The position numbers were made by a program, and so were the translations under genes. This document shows, piece after piece, positions 22,501 through 35,662 of a stretch of 64,000 nucleotides of DNA. Source of the stretch: Centropus unirufus (taxonomy: Eukaryota; Chordata; Aves; Cuculiformes; Centropidae); contig VYZI01000678.1 in NCBI GenBank assembly GCA_013397695.1, forward strand, positions 1 through 64,000, read 5' to 3'. Positions within the stretch are counted from its first letter, which is position 1, and each line of letters opens with the position of its first letter. A model generated the notes under the pieces. It was not told the DNA's origin. It saw nothing but the letters and a program-made list of their open reading frames with translations, and ran no database searches.

Positions 22501-25500
22501 CCTTCCTGGGTTCATGACTGCTCCTTCTCCTGAAGAAAGATTTTTCTTTTTCATGTACAGTCTCGGAAAGCTGGTGACTAGAGGAAGTTTAGCTTTTTAA
22601 AGGAACCTAGAGACTTTCTGGTTTAGTTTTCCCAATTTCTGGCTGCAGGCTGAGACCATTAAAAATATTTCTTGGGAAGGACAAAATATATGTTGAATAC
22701 TTCCTCCTTAGTTGTTGCTAACTACTTGACAATAGGTTTATATATATCCCACCATAAGTAAGAATTACTCATTTGTAAACAAGTTGTAAACCACCATATA
22801 TATTTCTACTGAAAAATAAAGATATTTTAATCTTAGTTTTCAATAGAATTTAAGTATATATGTGAAAATTTTATTATACTACCTAGAGAGCAATAAATAA
22901 ATGTCACAATTTTTAATGCAATTTATAAAGGAAAACAGGAAAAAAACTATTATAATGATAAGAAATTCTGATAAGAATTTCTCCTATACTGAAAGCCAAG
23001 GTTCTGCTGAATGTCTCTGCCTGTGCAATACTGAATTATAGATGCACACAAAATTTCTAAGAACTTCAATATTTTCAATGGTGTCTACATCCCCAGTAAT
23101 ATGCAATTACTTAAAGTGTAAAAACTTAAGCATTCACAATGTGAATTAAACATTCACAACTGACTTTTTAATGCTGGAAGTAAAAAGTAAAACAAATTCT
23201 TTAAAAGCTAATTTCGGAATAGTATGGAAGACTCTTAGAGTCTTGACTTCTTCCTGTGCTAGGATATCCCATTCCTTATAATACATCTTTTTCTTAAAAG
23301 CCGTATCTTTCAGATTTCACAGCTCCACACTTATTGCATTACTTTGTTGAAAGGATATGTTTCAAAATGCTACCTTTCTGAGCACATCATAAAAATATAT
23401 CCCCCCTTCCTAATGAAGTAACTTTACTCTTGCATGGAAAACCAAAAGTAAATTTTAATGTATTCAAGTAGAAGATAAGCACGGTCCTAGTTTTCAGTTG
23501 AAAAGTACACCAGGGCAGTATTCTGTCTCCAACAGCAGCTGCCTTTGGCATGCACTATAGTGTATGTAAGAAGTCAATAAAATATCTGACTACATGGTTA
23601 TTGCTGTGAAATAAATCTCATCTATGAAAAACACCCGGCAGGTCCTATTTATATTTGCAACAATATAAATCAGTCTTTGCAGGAATATGAAAAGCAAAAG
23701 ATGCATTTTATGCAACTTCTATTTTTTCAAAAATACTAACTTGTACCCTTCAAGGTGGTAAAAAATGTGAGACCCCCCCAGGATATTCTGTGGGTCAAGC
23801 TTTTATAAAGCTGCCGTTCAGGATTCAACACAGTTATTTTCTTATGGTTCCCCAGACAGGCCTATTTCTCTTCAGTTGTTTAAGCTTCACACCTAAAACA
23901 GCATGGGAGTTTAACAAAATTTTGTCAGACTTAGGTGGCATGCTTTATAGATATACAAGATAATTCTTATTTTCTTTTTCTCAAAAATTTTGCATTTTTA
24001 TTTTTTATCCAAAATCCCGTAATCATCTATAAAGATGAAAATCTTTATCGTTCCTTCAGATTAGGTTCTGTGAAACATTTCAACATCAATTAAAAAAATT
24101 ATCAAGTCCAAGTGTTAACACCCACTGAAATGAACAGGAGTAAACTTTCTATCTTAAAACAGAATATATCTTGTTTTCTGTAGTTTAAAAAAGACAACTA
24201 TGTATGATCTTCCTCAGAAGCTCTTTTTCAGAAGCATGAGAACTTGAAACGTATTTAAAAAATGAAAGCACTTGTGGTGCGAAATCTGAATCTGTCACAG
24301 GAAGTAGATAAATAGCTCAAATGGGTCAGATTTAGCCAATGAACAGAGTGTTTGACATCAGTGATTTATACTATTTCCCTTTCATGTTATAATAATTGTC
24401 ACGAATTGAATTTATGTTGTGCCATTTCCTGTTCTAGCTGCAATCTTTGCCTCAAGAAAAAAGGTTTCAGAACTTTAATGCCTTCACTGTTCTTGGAAAG
24501 ATAACAGAAAACGGGACTATTTTATGATTTCATTGCTTGGTTATTCATGTTCTCTCTTTCTATAGCCTTCAGGGAGAACTAGAAGGAAAGGGCGAGACAA
24601 AGAATTGGCTTCCCTGTGAAAAAAACAAAGACTTGGATTGTTGCTGCTGAAGGCAAGAAGTGAGCAGGGGAAAATGATGCTCCCAAAATTACTCCATAAC
24701 AGGAAACCCTGTAAATGTCTCCCATCCTTCTGCTAGATCTGCATCAATTTACAGTGTGAGAAGCAGAAAGGGCAGATGTTGGATCAGAGGAAACACTTAC
24801 CTAAACAATGAAAAAGCACTCTCCCAGCTTCTTTGCACCCAACACATGCCAGATTGCACATAGACATTACTTGTTAACAGGAAGGCAGAAGATTTCTATA
24901 AAGCCACATATTACCTTATAGCAGCAGAAGCAAATAGACAGTGAGCCAATAGACAGAGAAATTAATGTCTGATAGGAATTCAGCCTGGAAACCAGCAAAA
25001 AGTCATGAAGAATGTCTATTTTTCATTGCAATCTCTAATGTGATAATATTGTCTTCATTGACCTGATGCTTGCCTTTCAGCTCTAAAGTAGAGCTTCTTC
25101 CTGTTGAAGCATACGTTTCTGGAAATGAAATGTATTGACTCATAAAATTCAGCATTCTGCTGAAACAAATAGTAAACAAACTCTCTGAGATGCTCTATTG
25201 TCACCATGGCAGGAAGGAAATATAATAGAGTGAACTTAGCATGTGTTCTGTAGAGTTGAATTAAAACAGAGGCCTACCCTGGCCAAAAGGATATTGTAAT
25301 GCTCAATTAATAAACATTTAATATCCGAGAAAGAAATAGAATTAATATTCATACACACAGGAATTGGGCTACTAGGTCACCTGCTGCATCCAGCTTTTCC
25401 TCTTCTTGGTAAGCTCCTCCTTCAAAAACAGATCACACAGAGATCTTCAGCACCATATGGGCTATTTCAGACTAGGAAAGAAAGTCTCCAAGAGTCTTTA

Positions 25501-25702
25501 AACAGCGCGTTCTGCTGCATCTGTCTCACTTTTCCATAACATAAGTAGGAATTGGACATTGACTGAGATGGCAGTGTGCTCCTCAAGCTGTTGCTGGTGG
25601 GGCAGAGCGGGTAGCCAGGAGGAACCTGTGAAGAACAGCCAGAGCCACATGCCTTGAGGGACATCCCAGCACAGATTGCCCCTGCACAGAGTGCTAGAGG
25701 AT
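19531..25702. other. Long noncoding stretch
   Basis: No gene or clear repeat is recognised. The section 22690-23000 is particularly AT-rich with TATATA tracts. Around 21240-21440, phrases such as GAATTTCACC and CCATTGATTTAATGCCCC hint at decayed archosaur repeats but are not callable. 24290-24470 has enhancer-like texture. Frames such as 22195-22479 (94 codons) look random. Confidence 0.5.
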
Positions 25703-25748
25703 GGGGAACATTTGGGGAATACATGGGGGAGGGGGCAGGGGAGTTGGG
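25703..25748 (+). other. Guanine-run cluster, G-quadruplex motif
   Basis: Six runs of three or more G lie in 46 bases: 25703-25706, 25714-25717, 25725-25729, 25731-25735, 25738-25741 and 25746-25748. The last four, with loops of 1, 2 and 4 bases, meet the usual quadruplex pattern. It stands in otherwise AT-rich DNA. Function is unknown. Confidence 0.75.
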
Positions 25749-26392
25749 TCAGCACCCACTTTGCTCCCATCTGCAGAGCCAAGGTGAAGACAGAAACAAT
25801 GCAAACAGTATTACCACTTCCAGCTGTTTCAACAGTTCTCCTTGGCTGCTTCCACATGATAAAGATCTTTCTAACAAAGTACTGTCCACCCTCCATTACA
25901 TGAATAAAAGGAGAAGAGAAACTGCTGGATTTTTGGAAGGGATTTTCCAGGCAGAAACATGTTTGTGGCTGTTTGGAGAGCACTCACAAGCACTGTTCAT
26001 CCCAGGAAGCACTGTCCCCATCAGCTTTACTCTGCAGAGCTGCTCTGCATATGGGTTATAAATCTGATGCATTACAAGGACTTCAGTTTTACTGTGCAGT
26101 GAAGGCCATCTGCTTGGTGCATACATTGTATGTGCGTTGTGTTCCAGACGCATATGTACAGCTGATCTGCCTGGAGTCACCATTGCTTTGGAATCTGGGG
26201 GATGCTCAGAAAGAAACCTGATTAGATTTGCTATTCCAGGGGACCACTGAGCATCTGGAAATTTAGTATGGGTGGGCAAAGTTAGATATTACCAACAAAA
26301 AACTTTCAGAGAGAATATACTCAATATTCTGATACACTGTAATCTCTTTACCTAATAAAACCTTATTTCTTTCCTCTTGACTTCTTTCAGTT

Positions 26393-26465
26393 ATCACAAT
26401 CCTCTTCTTTCAGAAGAAAGAATTCTTTCAGATTCTGAAATCCTTCTTTCAGAATCACAATCCTC
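26393..26465. repeat. Local duplication of a pyrimidine-rich motif
   Basis: ATCACAATCCTC occurs at 26393-26404 and again at 26454-26465. Between them are repeated CTTCTTTCAGA-like units. This fits replication slippage in a pyrimidine-rich tract. Confidence 0.7.
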
Positions 26466-27292
26466 GCCCTCTCCTACCTGAGAAAATGACACTGATGTTG
26501 AAAATACTGCCGGAAATTTTGATAGCTTGGTTTTTATACTCCACCCATCTTCAAAAACCACCACATTATGCCTCTGGTGCTGGATGTTGTATCAAAGATC
26601 TGTAATGATACAGCTCAGCCCTAAAGCCATAGAGCTGTATTCACATGAACGCTTTCATAATCCGTTTGATCCAAATATTGTTTATAAGACTTCCTTAGCC
26701 TACTTTGGAAGATGCTCACAACTCCTGTTCTGACCATTCTCCTGGTTTTTTTTTTAATCTCAGCTGCACTGAGAATAGCAAAAATATAAGTAGAGGAACT
26801 GATCCTGGCCAGATTCTGGCTACACATCCCAGTTTCACACATAGATAAATCTAGTAATTTCTATTACTATTACTTCAAAATTACACTGTAACAGTGTCAG
26901 GATATGAAGGCCAGAGGTTTAGAGTTCAACTCCCACTTGGGAAGCTACACCACTGTCCCCTTTCCAGTGAGACAATGTGGAAGGTGACAGGCTCATTCCG
27001 AGGGATTCCTTTTGTTGGTCTCCTACAGCATAACTTACATTTTCCTAATGCTGCTCTGGTGGAATAGCACAGAAAATGTTCCTTGTTCTTGCACAAAGTT
27101 AAAAATCTCTCTGAAATGCACAGCTAAAAAATGCCTAGGTTTTCAGACACGTCTTGTATTAACAGCTCACATTAAGGGAAATGAAGTCTTCTAGTTGTTG
27201 AATCCTTTTCCAGGCATAGTTCATTTTTATAGCTTTTTAAGACAGCCATGCATGGCAGCATTGTAAGTGATCTGCTTAGCTCTGTTCATCCT

Positions 27293-27322
27293 TCAAACCT
27301 AAATTGGTCAAACCTAATTTGG
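27293..27322. repeat. Tandem 15-bp duplication
   Basis: TCAAACCTAAATTGG is followed directly by TCAAACCTAATTTGG, with one mismatch. This is a short, probably fairly recent slippage duplication. Confidence 0.85.
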
Positions 27323-30300
27323 AAGTGATTTTCTCTTAGGATGCAGAGCAGAGGTATTAAAAGAAAAGGTGTTTGTGATTATGCTCACTTGCAGTATGGT
27401 GACTGACACAACCTTTTACCTGCCTTGTGTTTCCAACTATGGACAAATAACTTGATTTTTCTTTAAAGCTTGCAGCATAACCTCCTCATTATCACATTTG
27501 CTGAAACAGATGGGAAAGCATTTGGAAGGGCTGCTTTGAAAGTGGTGCTTTCTACAAAAAGCAAGTTGTATTTAAACACTGTAATTCAAGTTGTTGGGGT
27601 GGCAACAATCTCAGCTTCCCGAATCCGATATATTTGCATAATTTGTCTTTTGTTCTTCGGTTTTCTGCTTGCTGTTCCCATTCCCTCCTAGTCCTCTACA
27701 ACTCCTCTGTGCAGGATATGCTAGAGATAATAGGACTCACTTACTTAAGTGAATGTCATTCACAACCCAGTCTTAATTTCCAACACACATTTCACAAGCC
27801 ATAGTTTACACATTTTCTTGGTGGCTTCATCTGGGCTGGATTTCCATTTTCTGAAAGATAACTGCTCAGTTGAATAACCTCTTGAGTTTTACAATTATCT
27901 CATACTGTTCTGTGTTTCTTTTGCTTTTATGCTTCTTTTCTTGTTTTGCTTTATTCTTTTTACATGCCTTCTGTGACTGTTAAAAGATACTCTAAGACTT
28001 TTCATTTTGCTTCTCTTGATTTAAAGCTTTTTTTTCTTTTCTCTTTTTTTTTTTTTGAATGAGTAGACAGCTGGTGTTCTGTGACAAGAGCAGTAATTTT
28101 CATTCCGATGAATAGTTTATTTGAGGAAAAATGCAATTCTGGTTGTCCAAAAACTGTTAACAAATTTAGGTCAAAGTCATGAAATCGTTTTGGCTGGAAA
28201 AACAACAACTTTGATATGTTACATTAGCAAAACTGCTGGAAGGAGTCAGCTACCTTTCATCTGTTGGCTTTCAAGTTCTCTCAACTTTAGTTTTCTGAAT
28301 TTCCTCTTTTGGAGGGATGCTTAATACACATCTCAGAAGGCTTTAATACTCATCACCTTGCACTGCAGGGCAGTGTCTGAGGCAAGTCCCCAGCCCCACT
28401 CTTGTACACAATGAATTCTTGTTGACTCAGAACATATTTAAATACTTAATGGAAAATGAATCTGCCTCAACAGGTGGGACTGAGGAAAACCCAGATCAAA
28501 ATTAAGTATAACCAGCTGGCAGAGGTCTCAATAGTGGAGGGGGAAATGAAAGGTCAAGATTTTTTGGTGAGGGAAGGGTTGCATCCTTTTTTTAGTCACA
28601 CCACAACCATTCTATAAAAACGCCTCCTGTGACAGGTTTGTGATTTTAATCTTTGGCTTTTGTTTGCCTTTTTGTGTTGATCAATTGATAAAAATAAGTT
28701 CAATAATTCTGTAAGATATCAGATTACTCCAAAACTGTTTATTGTTTGTGAACTTCATTTGAACACATTTCCTGCAGCATGTAGGAACAGTTATGACATT
28801 CCCTATATGACAAATGTTTTTACTGGTTAGTCATCAGTCCATGTCTACCACTGGATCAGACTGAAAAATACCCATAAAATCTTGGACCCGATATTTACAC
28901 AATATAGTGAGTTAAAATAACATAATTTGCTGATAAGCAATAACTTATTTAGATTGTTTGACTCCTACCTTGTGTTTTCTTGGGATTTCCAATTTCCAAA
29001 GTTAGATTTTTTTTTTAAATTCTGTTGCATCTGAAAAAGTCCAGCAGCACCATCAGACGGGGCAGCATTTTTCTTTGCTTCCTTGTTACTACCCAGACAA
29101 GAAAAACTGTTTAGAAACTGTTTAAAAACAGTTCTAAAGTGTAAAGGGAAACAAATACCTTTTTCAGTACAGGATTTTAAAGGTCCATGTTTTACTAATT
29201 AACCTATTGGTTAAGCTGAAAGTTTGTCCTCATTCTTGGTTAATATGTATTACACTACTCTCCAAGGAGCATGGTACCTCCTTCTGCTCCCTAGTCCTGT
29301 GACTGTTTTTCCTTTATATATTGGTGCTAAAATTTTACTACTCTCAACTTTATAATTATAATTATTTTCTTGAAAAATGATAATAATACCTTTTAATTTC
29401 TTGCAAATGCCAGAATTGTTCTTTAAAATTCCAGGTCCAGTGGTGTGTTTTACAGCAAGCAATCAAAAAAATTGTTCACATTGTCCATCAGTTCTCCTGA
29501 CTATATCCATCCCCAAAACATTCTATGTCCTGGACAATGGCATGGCCTGGTTAGGTTCATAGTGTGCAGACCTTGGCCATGAATCTCCTGCGAGTCCTCT
29601 GAAGGGATCTTATGGCTAGTGTGCATATTTTTTTCTTCCTGAAATAATGTGTAGCTGTACTGTAGAAGAGTGCTTACTTTCTACCATAAAACTAGCATTT
29701 GTATTGCACAGCCTGGGATGTGGCATGACTGTGTGTAGAGGCATTTAAGGGTGTAGTTCTGCCTGGATTGTATTGCATGACAGTGTGAGGTGGAAGAAGA
29801 AAAACCTGAGGCATATGGCCTACAGAGGATGGCATCTGAAGGGCTTGGTGACTAAGACATGAAGGGTTCTCTTGAAGAGACCTTTTGGCAGGGGCCAAGC
29901 AAGGCCAGCAGGTGTGCTAGCAGTGAAATTGCAGAGAAGATGACTTCTCCAGTCCTAGAACTTGCTACTTGTCCATGTTTCATACAGCGATAAGATGCAG
30001 CACTAGTTGCTTGCCTAATGATAAAAAATACTGTTAATTTTACATTTTGTAATTTCTAGTTTTCCTCTCCCATTGCTATGTTCTTCAAGGAGACTGAAAT
30101 CAGTCATGTTCTGGCACTGTTTCTACTTGTTTCTTGAAACAACATGAGAGTGTTGCTTTCCTTGAGGATGAAAAATAACCTCAGTTGTGTTTCCAAGCGT
30201 TGTTAGTTTGAGACATCAAAGAGTTCTTTGACTGATGACATATCTAAACACTACATGTACACACATAAAAATGTCCTTTGTCATTATTTTAATAGACTTT

Positions 30301-31899
30301 GTTGACTCTTGATTTCCTTCAGGCATTGACCTAACAGAGGTCTGGAATTAGAGTTGGATAGACCCCTTCACCCTGATGGAGCTATTGAAGGTTTATAAGT
30401 ATATATGAACCTTATTAAACCAGAGCCTTAAGATACTTCTCCTTGGCTGATAAGCACTATGAACCTGCAAAGTAGCCCTTTTCTAACTTAGAGATTGTTC
30501 TCTCTAAGTTCTCCATTGGAGAACTCTCCATGAGGAAATCTCCGTGGATTGTTCTCCATCCTCAGAATGTATGTACAAATTTGAGGTTGCGTCTAAAATG
30601 CAGGTACCAGTTTACCTCAGAATAGAGTGCTTGTGCTACCTGTTTAGTCAGGAAGGAGTTTAAATGTATGTCTTCACTTTTGAGGGTTGCAGATATGCAC
30701 TGTTGCCTCCAAAGGGGTCAACCATGGAACTGGAGAAGTGGAGTGATTTTTTTAAGAGATCCGTAGCTGCGTCATTGCAGAAAAGCACAATGGTGCCTCA
30801 GTTTGGTAAGTTTGAACAGCACTTTGCTGAGAACCATGGATGTATTGGCGTAGGTCAGCACCAGTTTAAGGGTTGCTGCACGATTGTTGCATGTAATAGG
30901 CATACTCATTGGCACTTCTAAGTTGTTAGTTGTTGTTAGTGTACTTTTCTTTGTAGGCACCATGCTCCTGCGTGGCGAACCCCTCCTCATACCCCCAGAG
31001 CAAATCTGGAGCCCAGGGCAAGAACATCTCCATAGCCCCACTGCTAACTAGAACAGAGGTACCTGGTTGGGTTGGTGCTAGGCATCTCCATTTGTGTGGA
31101 GTTCCCTCTTCTCCATTCTTACAGCAAAGAGTTAATGCGTTAAGTGCCTGGAGCATTCTGCAATGAGTGAAGACCCAGTTTCAGTGCTCTCCTCATCCTG
31201 AGGACACTTTGGCCCACAGAGCTTGGCACTCAGAGAATGATATAACTGAGTAGGTACGTGTCATTCTGGAAAGGTTTTTGAAGACTTAAACTTTCAAGAA
31301 CTGTCTGAGCATTTTCATAAATTTTCTCACTTGATTCTATTTAAAATTTTGTATTACAAGTTTTTAGTATTACTTAGTAATTTATAGCATTGATTTGTCT
31401 CCATGAAAAGACATCTTCCCCTTTTGGAGCAAAATATTTCAGCATATTTTCAGTGCCAAATAGTAGTGAAGACAAATTGCTTAAAAAATATTTTCTTTCA
31501 ATTACTTTTATTGGATTTCCATTCTACAAACAAGTAGAAATCAGAGATATTATTATAATTTAAAAAGAATAATCTTTTCTCAAAAAGATTTTGGAATTAC
31601 CATGGGATGGAAATTATCCTTTTTTTTTTAAGAAGATACCCAAGTTGGGCTGAACAAACCATTGTCCTCAGCGGTGAACTAACTGGGGCTCAGATCCCCA
31701 TAGTGTGACATGCTGTCCTGCACTGTGCTGCCTGTATGTGGGACAGCAATAGCATCTGATCTTTCTTTCAGTATTTTGTGGAGGAGCACCCTTTAGGATC
31801 AGATAATAATGTTTACATGTTTTCTATCTATGTACAAATGATTTTAGAAACAACCAAACAACTTTTCCAGTGCATTTCTTTTTTTACATCAAAGAGAAT

Positions 31900-32120
31900 G
31901 ATCAGATCCTGGGGAACATAACATTAACTTCTGCTTTTAATAAAAGATAAATGCAAATGAAAAACAATAGTCAAATCTGCTGCAAATGCTCTAAGATCTG
32001 GTAAACATTTCATCTCTGGATTTTATAAAAGTACAATTGACAGAGATGTTCATTATGGGAGAGACCAACTGCAGAGGGCTAAGCAAAAATATCAGTGAAA
32101 GTTTTTATAAGGACTCCTAC
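31900..32120. promoter_or_regulatory. Possible enhancer-like segment with octamer and SOX-type motif
   Basis: An exact POU-factor octamer ATGCAAAT lies at 31951-31958, followed four bases later by AACAATAG (31963-31970), which contains a SOX-type core. Flanking sequence is non-repetitive and AT-rich. The spacing and order differ from the classic SOX2-OCT4 composite, so joint binding is only a possibility. Confidence 0.22.
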
Positions 32121-32706
32121 TTTGAAAGCCTGGTTAATAAAACAAAATAGCTTGCATGCCTTCACTTTGAAGTGAGTGAAAATAGTGTAAGTACATTTTT
32201 GTTCAGGTAACTGTTTTTTTTTAGTAAATGCTAAACAGTTGTTTTTTTCCTGTCATGTTTGGAAATAACGCTTGCCTTCAGAACTAAGTCCAAAGGGAAT
32301 AATTCCCTGGTTTTGCCTGTTTCGCAGTCCTGAGTAGCAATTCTGTTGTTCAGCATCCTCTGAAGACAGGTACAGGTACACTGACCCTTGTGAAAGTGGG
32401 AGGCCTGCACCATTTAATGCCTCCCCCTGGGGTTACTCTTTATATTCTTCTTTATTGAATCAGTTCAACTAAGTGGTGTCTGTAAGACAGGCAAATAGTG
32501 CTGCTATATGCTAGGAAACTACGTGATCTTGGTACCCTGCAATGCATGATACATTTGACCCAGCAAAGTGAATAAACAAGCGTGCAGATGAGTGTACGTG
32601 GGCATCAGGCAGGCGAACAGGCTCAGTGCACCTTATGGGGTAACTTGTGCGCTTGAAACGCACAGGGAGCATATGTTTAGTGAACCATGTCACATTCTTG
32701 TTACAG

Positions 32707-32895
32707 GCTAAAAATTCCAAAGTAAAATGTGTAGACAAGGCTGGTGTGAGAGCCTATTTAAGGAAATCGTCTCCAAGTCCTGGAGCCATCTGTGATATAA
32801 AAGTATACTGCATGGACTCCTCGAATAAAAGGATTCACTGGCAGGGCTTGCTGGAAATCTCAGTCAGAGATGCTTTTCATACAGCAGGCATATAG
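32707..32895 (+). other. Candidate terminal exon, 62 open codons to a stop
   Basis: A fair acceptor (ACATTCTTGTTACAG) ends at 32706. From 32707 the frame GCT AAA AAT runs open for 62 codons to TAG at 32893-32895. The translation starts AKNSKVKCVDKAGVRAYL, is basic and mixed in composition, and is less repetitive than random AT-rich frames. I recognise no family. The same frame also extends 20 codons upstream of the acceptor, which weakens the case. If real, it could be a last coding exon of a fast-evolving gene or a retained pseudogene piece. Confidence 0.18.
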
Positions 32896-33640
32896 ATCTT
32901 CCACATGATGAATCAGATTTACTAAGAGCGTCTGCTGTTTGGAAGTGATTTCAGGCCTGAAGAATGTTGTACTGGAGGCCTGATTTGATTCAGGGAAGGG
33001 AGTGGGGGTCATATGCTGCTGCAGCAGACTTGAGGTGCTTTTGGGCTGACCTCTAGAAATAATAATCATAATTAAGAACCAGTTCAAGGGCTGTAGGCTA
33101 GTACCACTCGGAAACTAATTACGGCTCTGGTTGAGCACAGCACTGAAGTTTCCCTTGTAGGCTGCAGCACTGATTTAGTTGGTATGTTAATACGGAAGTC
33201 TAAATTAAATCAGGCTTGTGTCAGTGCTATCGAAGAGGCACATTCACTTAGCCCTGCAGTTTTATAAAATGCAAAGAAAGAAAACCATATGGCAGATTAG
33301 GGCAAATAGCTTTAAAAGTGTGGCTGAGAGCCAAGGGAGAGAGAGTGAGCTTGAGAGAGCATTCATGTCTGTTTGAAATATGCCCACTTTCACTCCAGTG
33401 CTTTACATGCTTGGAAGTGGAAGACTCATTTCCCTGTGAGCTGAAATGCATTTAATACTCCACATGTCTTAAAGAAAGTAATGTGTCCAGTATTTGTTGA
33501 AGTTGCAATAAAAAACTTTTTTTTTTTTAATTGGGATTGGATTTACTGCCAAAGACTGACTAAAAGAGCTTAGTGCAAGCCCAGGAGCATCAAGAGGGGA
33601 ATGAACACATGTAGTAAGCAACAGTTAGTAGGCAGTCCTG
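32896..33640. other. Noncoding stretch
   Basis: Nothing definite is seen. 33170-33235 contains TTAATACGG and TAAATTAAATCAGG and is non-repetitive. A T run precedes 33529. Confidence 0.5.
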
Positions 33641-33760
33641 GCTATTATTACTGCACATATAGCACAACAGTGACCACAAGATTTATGCAGGAACTAAGAT
33701 CATGCAGTACTGAAAGAAAATACGATAATGATCCCTGCCCCAAAGAGCTTTCAATATAGT
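33641..33760 (+). repeat. Ancient MIR-type SINE (MIR1_Amn-like)
   Basis: GCTATTATTACTGCACATA at the start and GATCCCTGCCCCAAAGAGCT with TTCAATATAG at the end match the head and the CCCTGCCCCGAAGAGCTTACAATCTA block of the amniote MIR consensus. The middle is decayed. The element is cut short before the usual tail. Confidence 0.65.
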
Positions 33761-34210
33761 TTTATTTTCTGAGCCATGAGAAGCAATAAGGAAATGAAAG
33801 GACAACAAATAAATACCACTTTGAAAACCTCTTTCTTTTTAATAAACCTAGAAAGGTATCCTAACACTTTGTCATTCCAAATAAGAAAGAAAAATGAAAG
33901 ATTGTGTTTTCTTTATAGGAATTCAGCTTTGCTCCACAGTTCCTCTGGTCATTGCACCAGCTTTGTATGGACACCCCATGGACGCCTAGGATTGCTGAAA
34001 CTGCAACACATATCAGTGAACAAGCACAATCATTGCAGAGAGCACCTGGGTCCTTCACAGTGCTCACTGAGGCAGCCGGAGGTATCCTCCAAGCTGCCAG
34101 AACAGCTTTCCTCACCTCAAAAGGATCCTCTGGTTAATGAATCTTCTCTCTACTGTACTGGTCCTAAAGTCTTAGAGGATCATCAAGCCAGAAAGGTCAG
34201 AAGCTGCAGA

Positions 34211-34252
34211 TTCATAGGATTGCAAAGCCAGATCTGTATAGGACCTTTGAAA
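34211..34252 (-). repeat. Probable CR1 3'-tail scrap
   Basis: ATTCATAGGATTGCAAAGCC and TAGGACCTTTGAAA follow the layout of reversed CR1 tails (ATCATAGAAT ... GGGACCTTNAAAG). Only about 40 bases survive. Confidence 0.4.
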
Positions 34253-35436
34253 TTTTTTTTCTGAAGCTTTATCTCCTCTAACAGCAGCCAGGGCTGTCCA
34301 GCTTGTGGCCAAGAGGACTATTGCAGAGTGGGTCCTCCTGTGCCACCTTAGTGGGTGACTCCACCAGCTGGCATCCTCTCATTAACAACAGTGTGGCCAG
34401 CCTACAAGCTGCCCCCAGACCTGCACCCAGCTCTCTGCTCCAAGATACAAAAAAACTTGGTTTAACTGCTGAAAATGCTTTTGGAGGCCTCTGTCTTGTG
34501 TGTATGGCTGTGCTGATCTGTGTTACCAGTGTGGCATACCCAGCAGATACTGCTCTGGTTTCCATGGTAACTCTCTTCTTGCATTTATAGTCTCTCACTT
34601 ACAGCCCTCGTTAGATTTAACATTCAAAGAGACATTGATTAAAACATGACATTCCTAACACACTGAAAAATCCATTTTGTACAAAAACCCTGTTATGTGG
34701 CATAGACAAACCTGTTGATGGCCAAATTAGTTAATAGAAATTTCAGATGGCGTTGGAACAGACCACAAAAGGAAGAATTCATATAAAGTTAAATGCAGCA
34801 AACCTCTCACAAATTTAGGGATGAAGACTGGAGAAATGTGTACATGGGTGTATATTCACAAAGTATGTTCGCTGAATTCAAATATAACCTGAAGTGACTT
34901 CATTTTAAATTTTTGTAGTAGTGATCTTAAGAAGTATTGAGGTACTATTGAACCAAAATGTTTTTTTCTAGCTACAGAGGCAGCAGTGGCATCTTGAAAG
35001 AAAATGAATATCTGTATCCTCTCACTAATTCCCAGCTCTCAGTCAGCTGGATCTTGCTGCGAACTAGGACTTGTATTTGGTGGTTTGTTGTGGAAAAAGC
35101 AGTGCAGAATGGTTCTGAGTTTCCAGTTGTAATTCCCCCACTCCTTCAAATCTCTGACCACCAGCTGCTATCCCAGGACATTCTGCTCTTCACTTATCCT
35201 ACAACGTGAGAACTATATCCCTTTCTCACTGCTACCATGGGGCTGAAGTTCTCCACTAATCTCTACAGCAGAGTCCTACTCCAAGAGAGGGACAGAAATG
35301 TGGGTGAGAAACTCAGGGCTATCGGCAGCACGGAATGAGGAACACAATTAGCATTGAAAGTACCACACCTGAAACAGAAACCAATAAAATGGGATGGGGG
35401 GGAGGATACAATACATACCAAGAACAGCAGAACTAT

Positions 35437-35448
35437 CGTGGTACCACG
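35437..35448. repeat. Perfect 12-bp palindrome
   Basis: CGTGGTACCACG equals its own reverse complement. No associated structure is seen. Confidence 0.75.
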
Positions 35449-35606
35449 GAACCAATTATTCCTGGTTCAACCCCCAAATAATACTCATTTCCATATACCT
35501 CCTGCTTCTACCTCACACTATGCCTAAGCACAGAGGAGAAATACCTGATTTTCATGGAATCACAAACTCAGCTCCCACCCAAGACGATGCATCTGCATAG
35601 CCATTC

Positions 35607-35662
35607 AAGTAGAACAGAATTATGGGTCTGGCTGGACACCAAGTGGTCACGTAGCCTGCTGT
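35607..35662 (-). repeat. Probable CR1 3'-tail scrap
   Basis: AGAATTATGGGTCTGGCTGG, then CACCAAGTGGTCAC and GTAGCC, match the reversed tail of old CR1 copies (GAATCATAGG-CTGGAAGG, ACCTCAAGAGGTCATCTAGTCC). The rest of the element has decayed or is absent. Confidence 0.5.

Larger units (their letters stand above)
25749..31900. other. Long noncoding stretch
   Basis: No gene is recognised. The frames around 25498-26279 occur on both strands (up to 161 codons) in a patch of more even base composition, and none looks like a protein. Frames at 30664-31166 are similar. T runs are near 28044-28056 and 31620-31630. A short inverted repeat GTTCTCC/GGAGAAC lies at 30508-30524. Confidence 0.5.

Noticed and set aside
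25498..26279. Overlapping frames of 75-161 codons on both strands
   Set aside because: Open on both strands at once in a patch of more even composition, without splice sites or recognisable protein features.
26905..26965. AGTTCAACTCCC resembling a tRNA or SINE B box
   Set aside because: No matching A box or cloverleaf stems could be found at the right distance. A MIR head is possible but not supportable.
30508..30524. GTTCTCC/GGAGAAC inverted repeat
   Set aside because: Seven-base arms in a locally repetitive GAGAAC/GTTCTC context are expected by chance.
33776..34264. Longest open frame, 162 codons, plus strand
   Set aside because: No domain or signal is recognisable, composition is random-like, the frame runs into a CR1-like scrap, and a frame of this length is plausible by chance in 64 kb.
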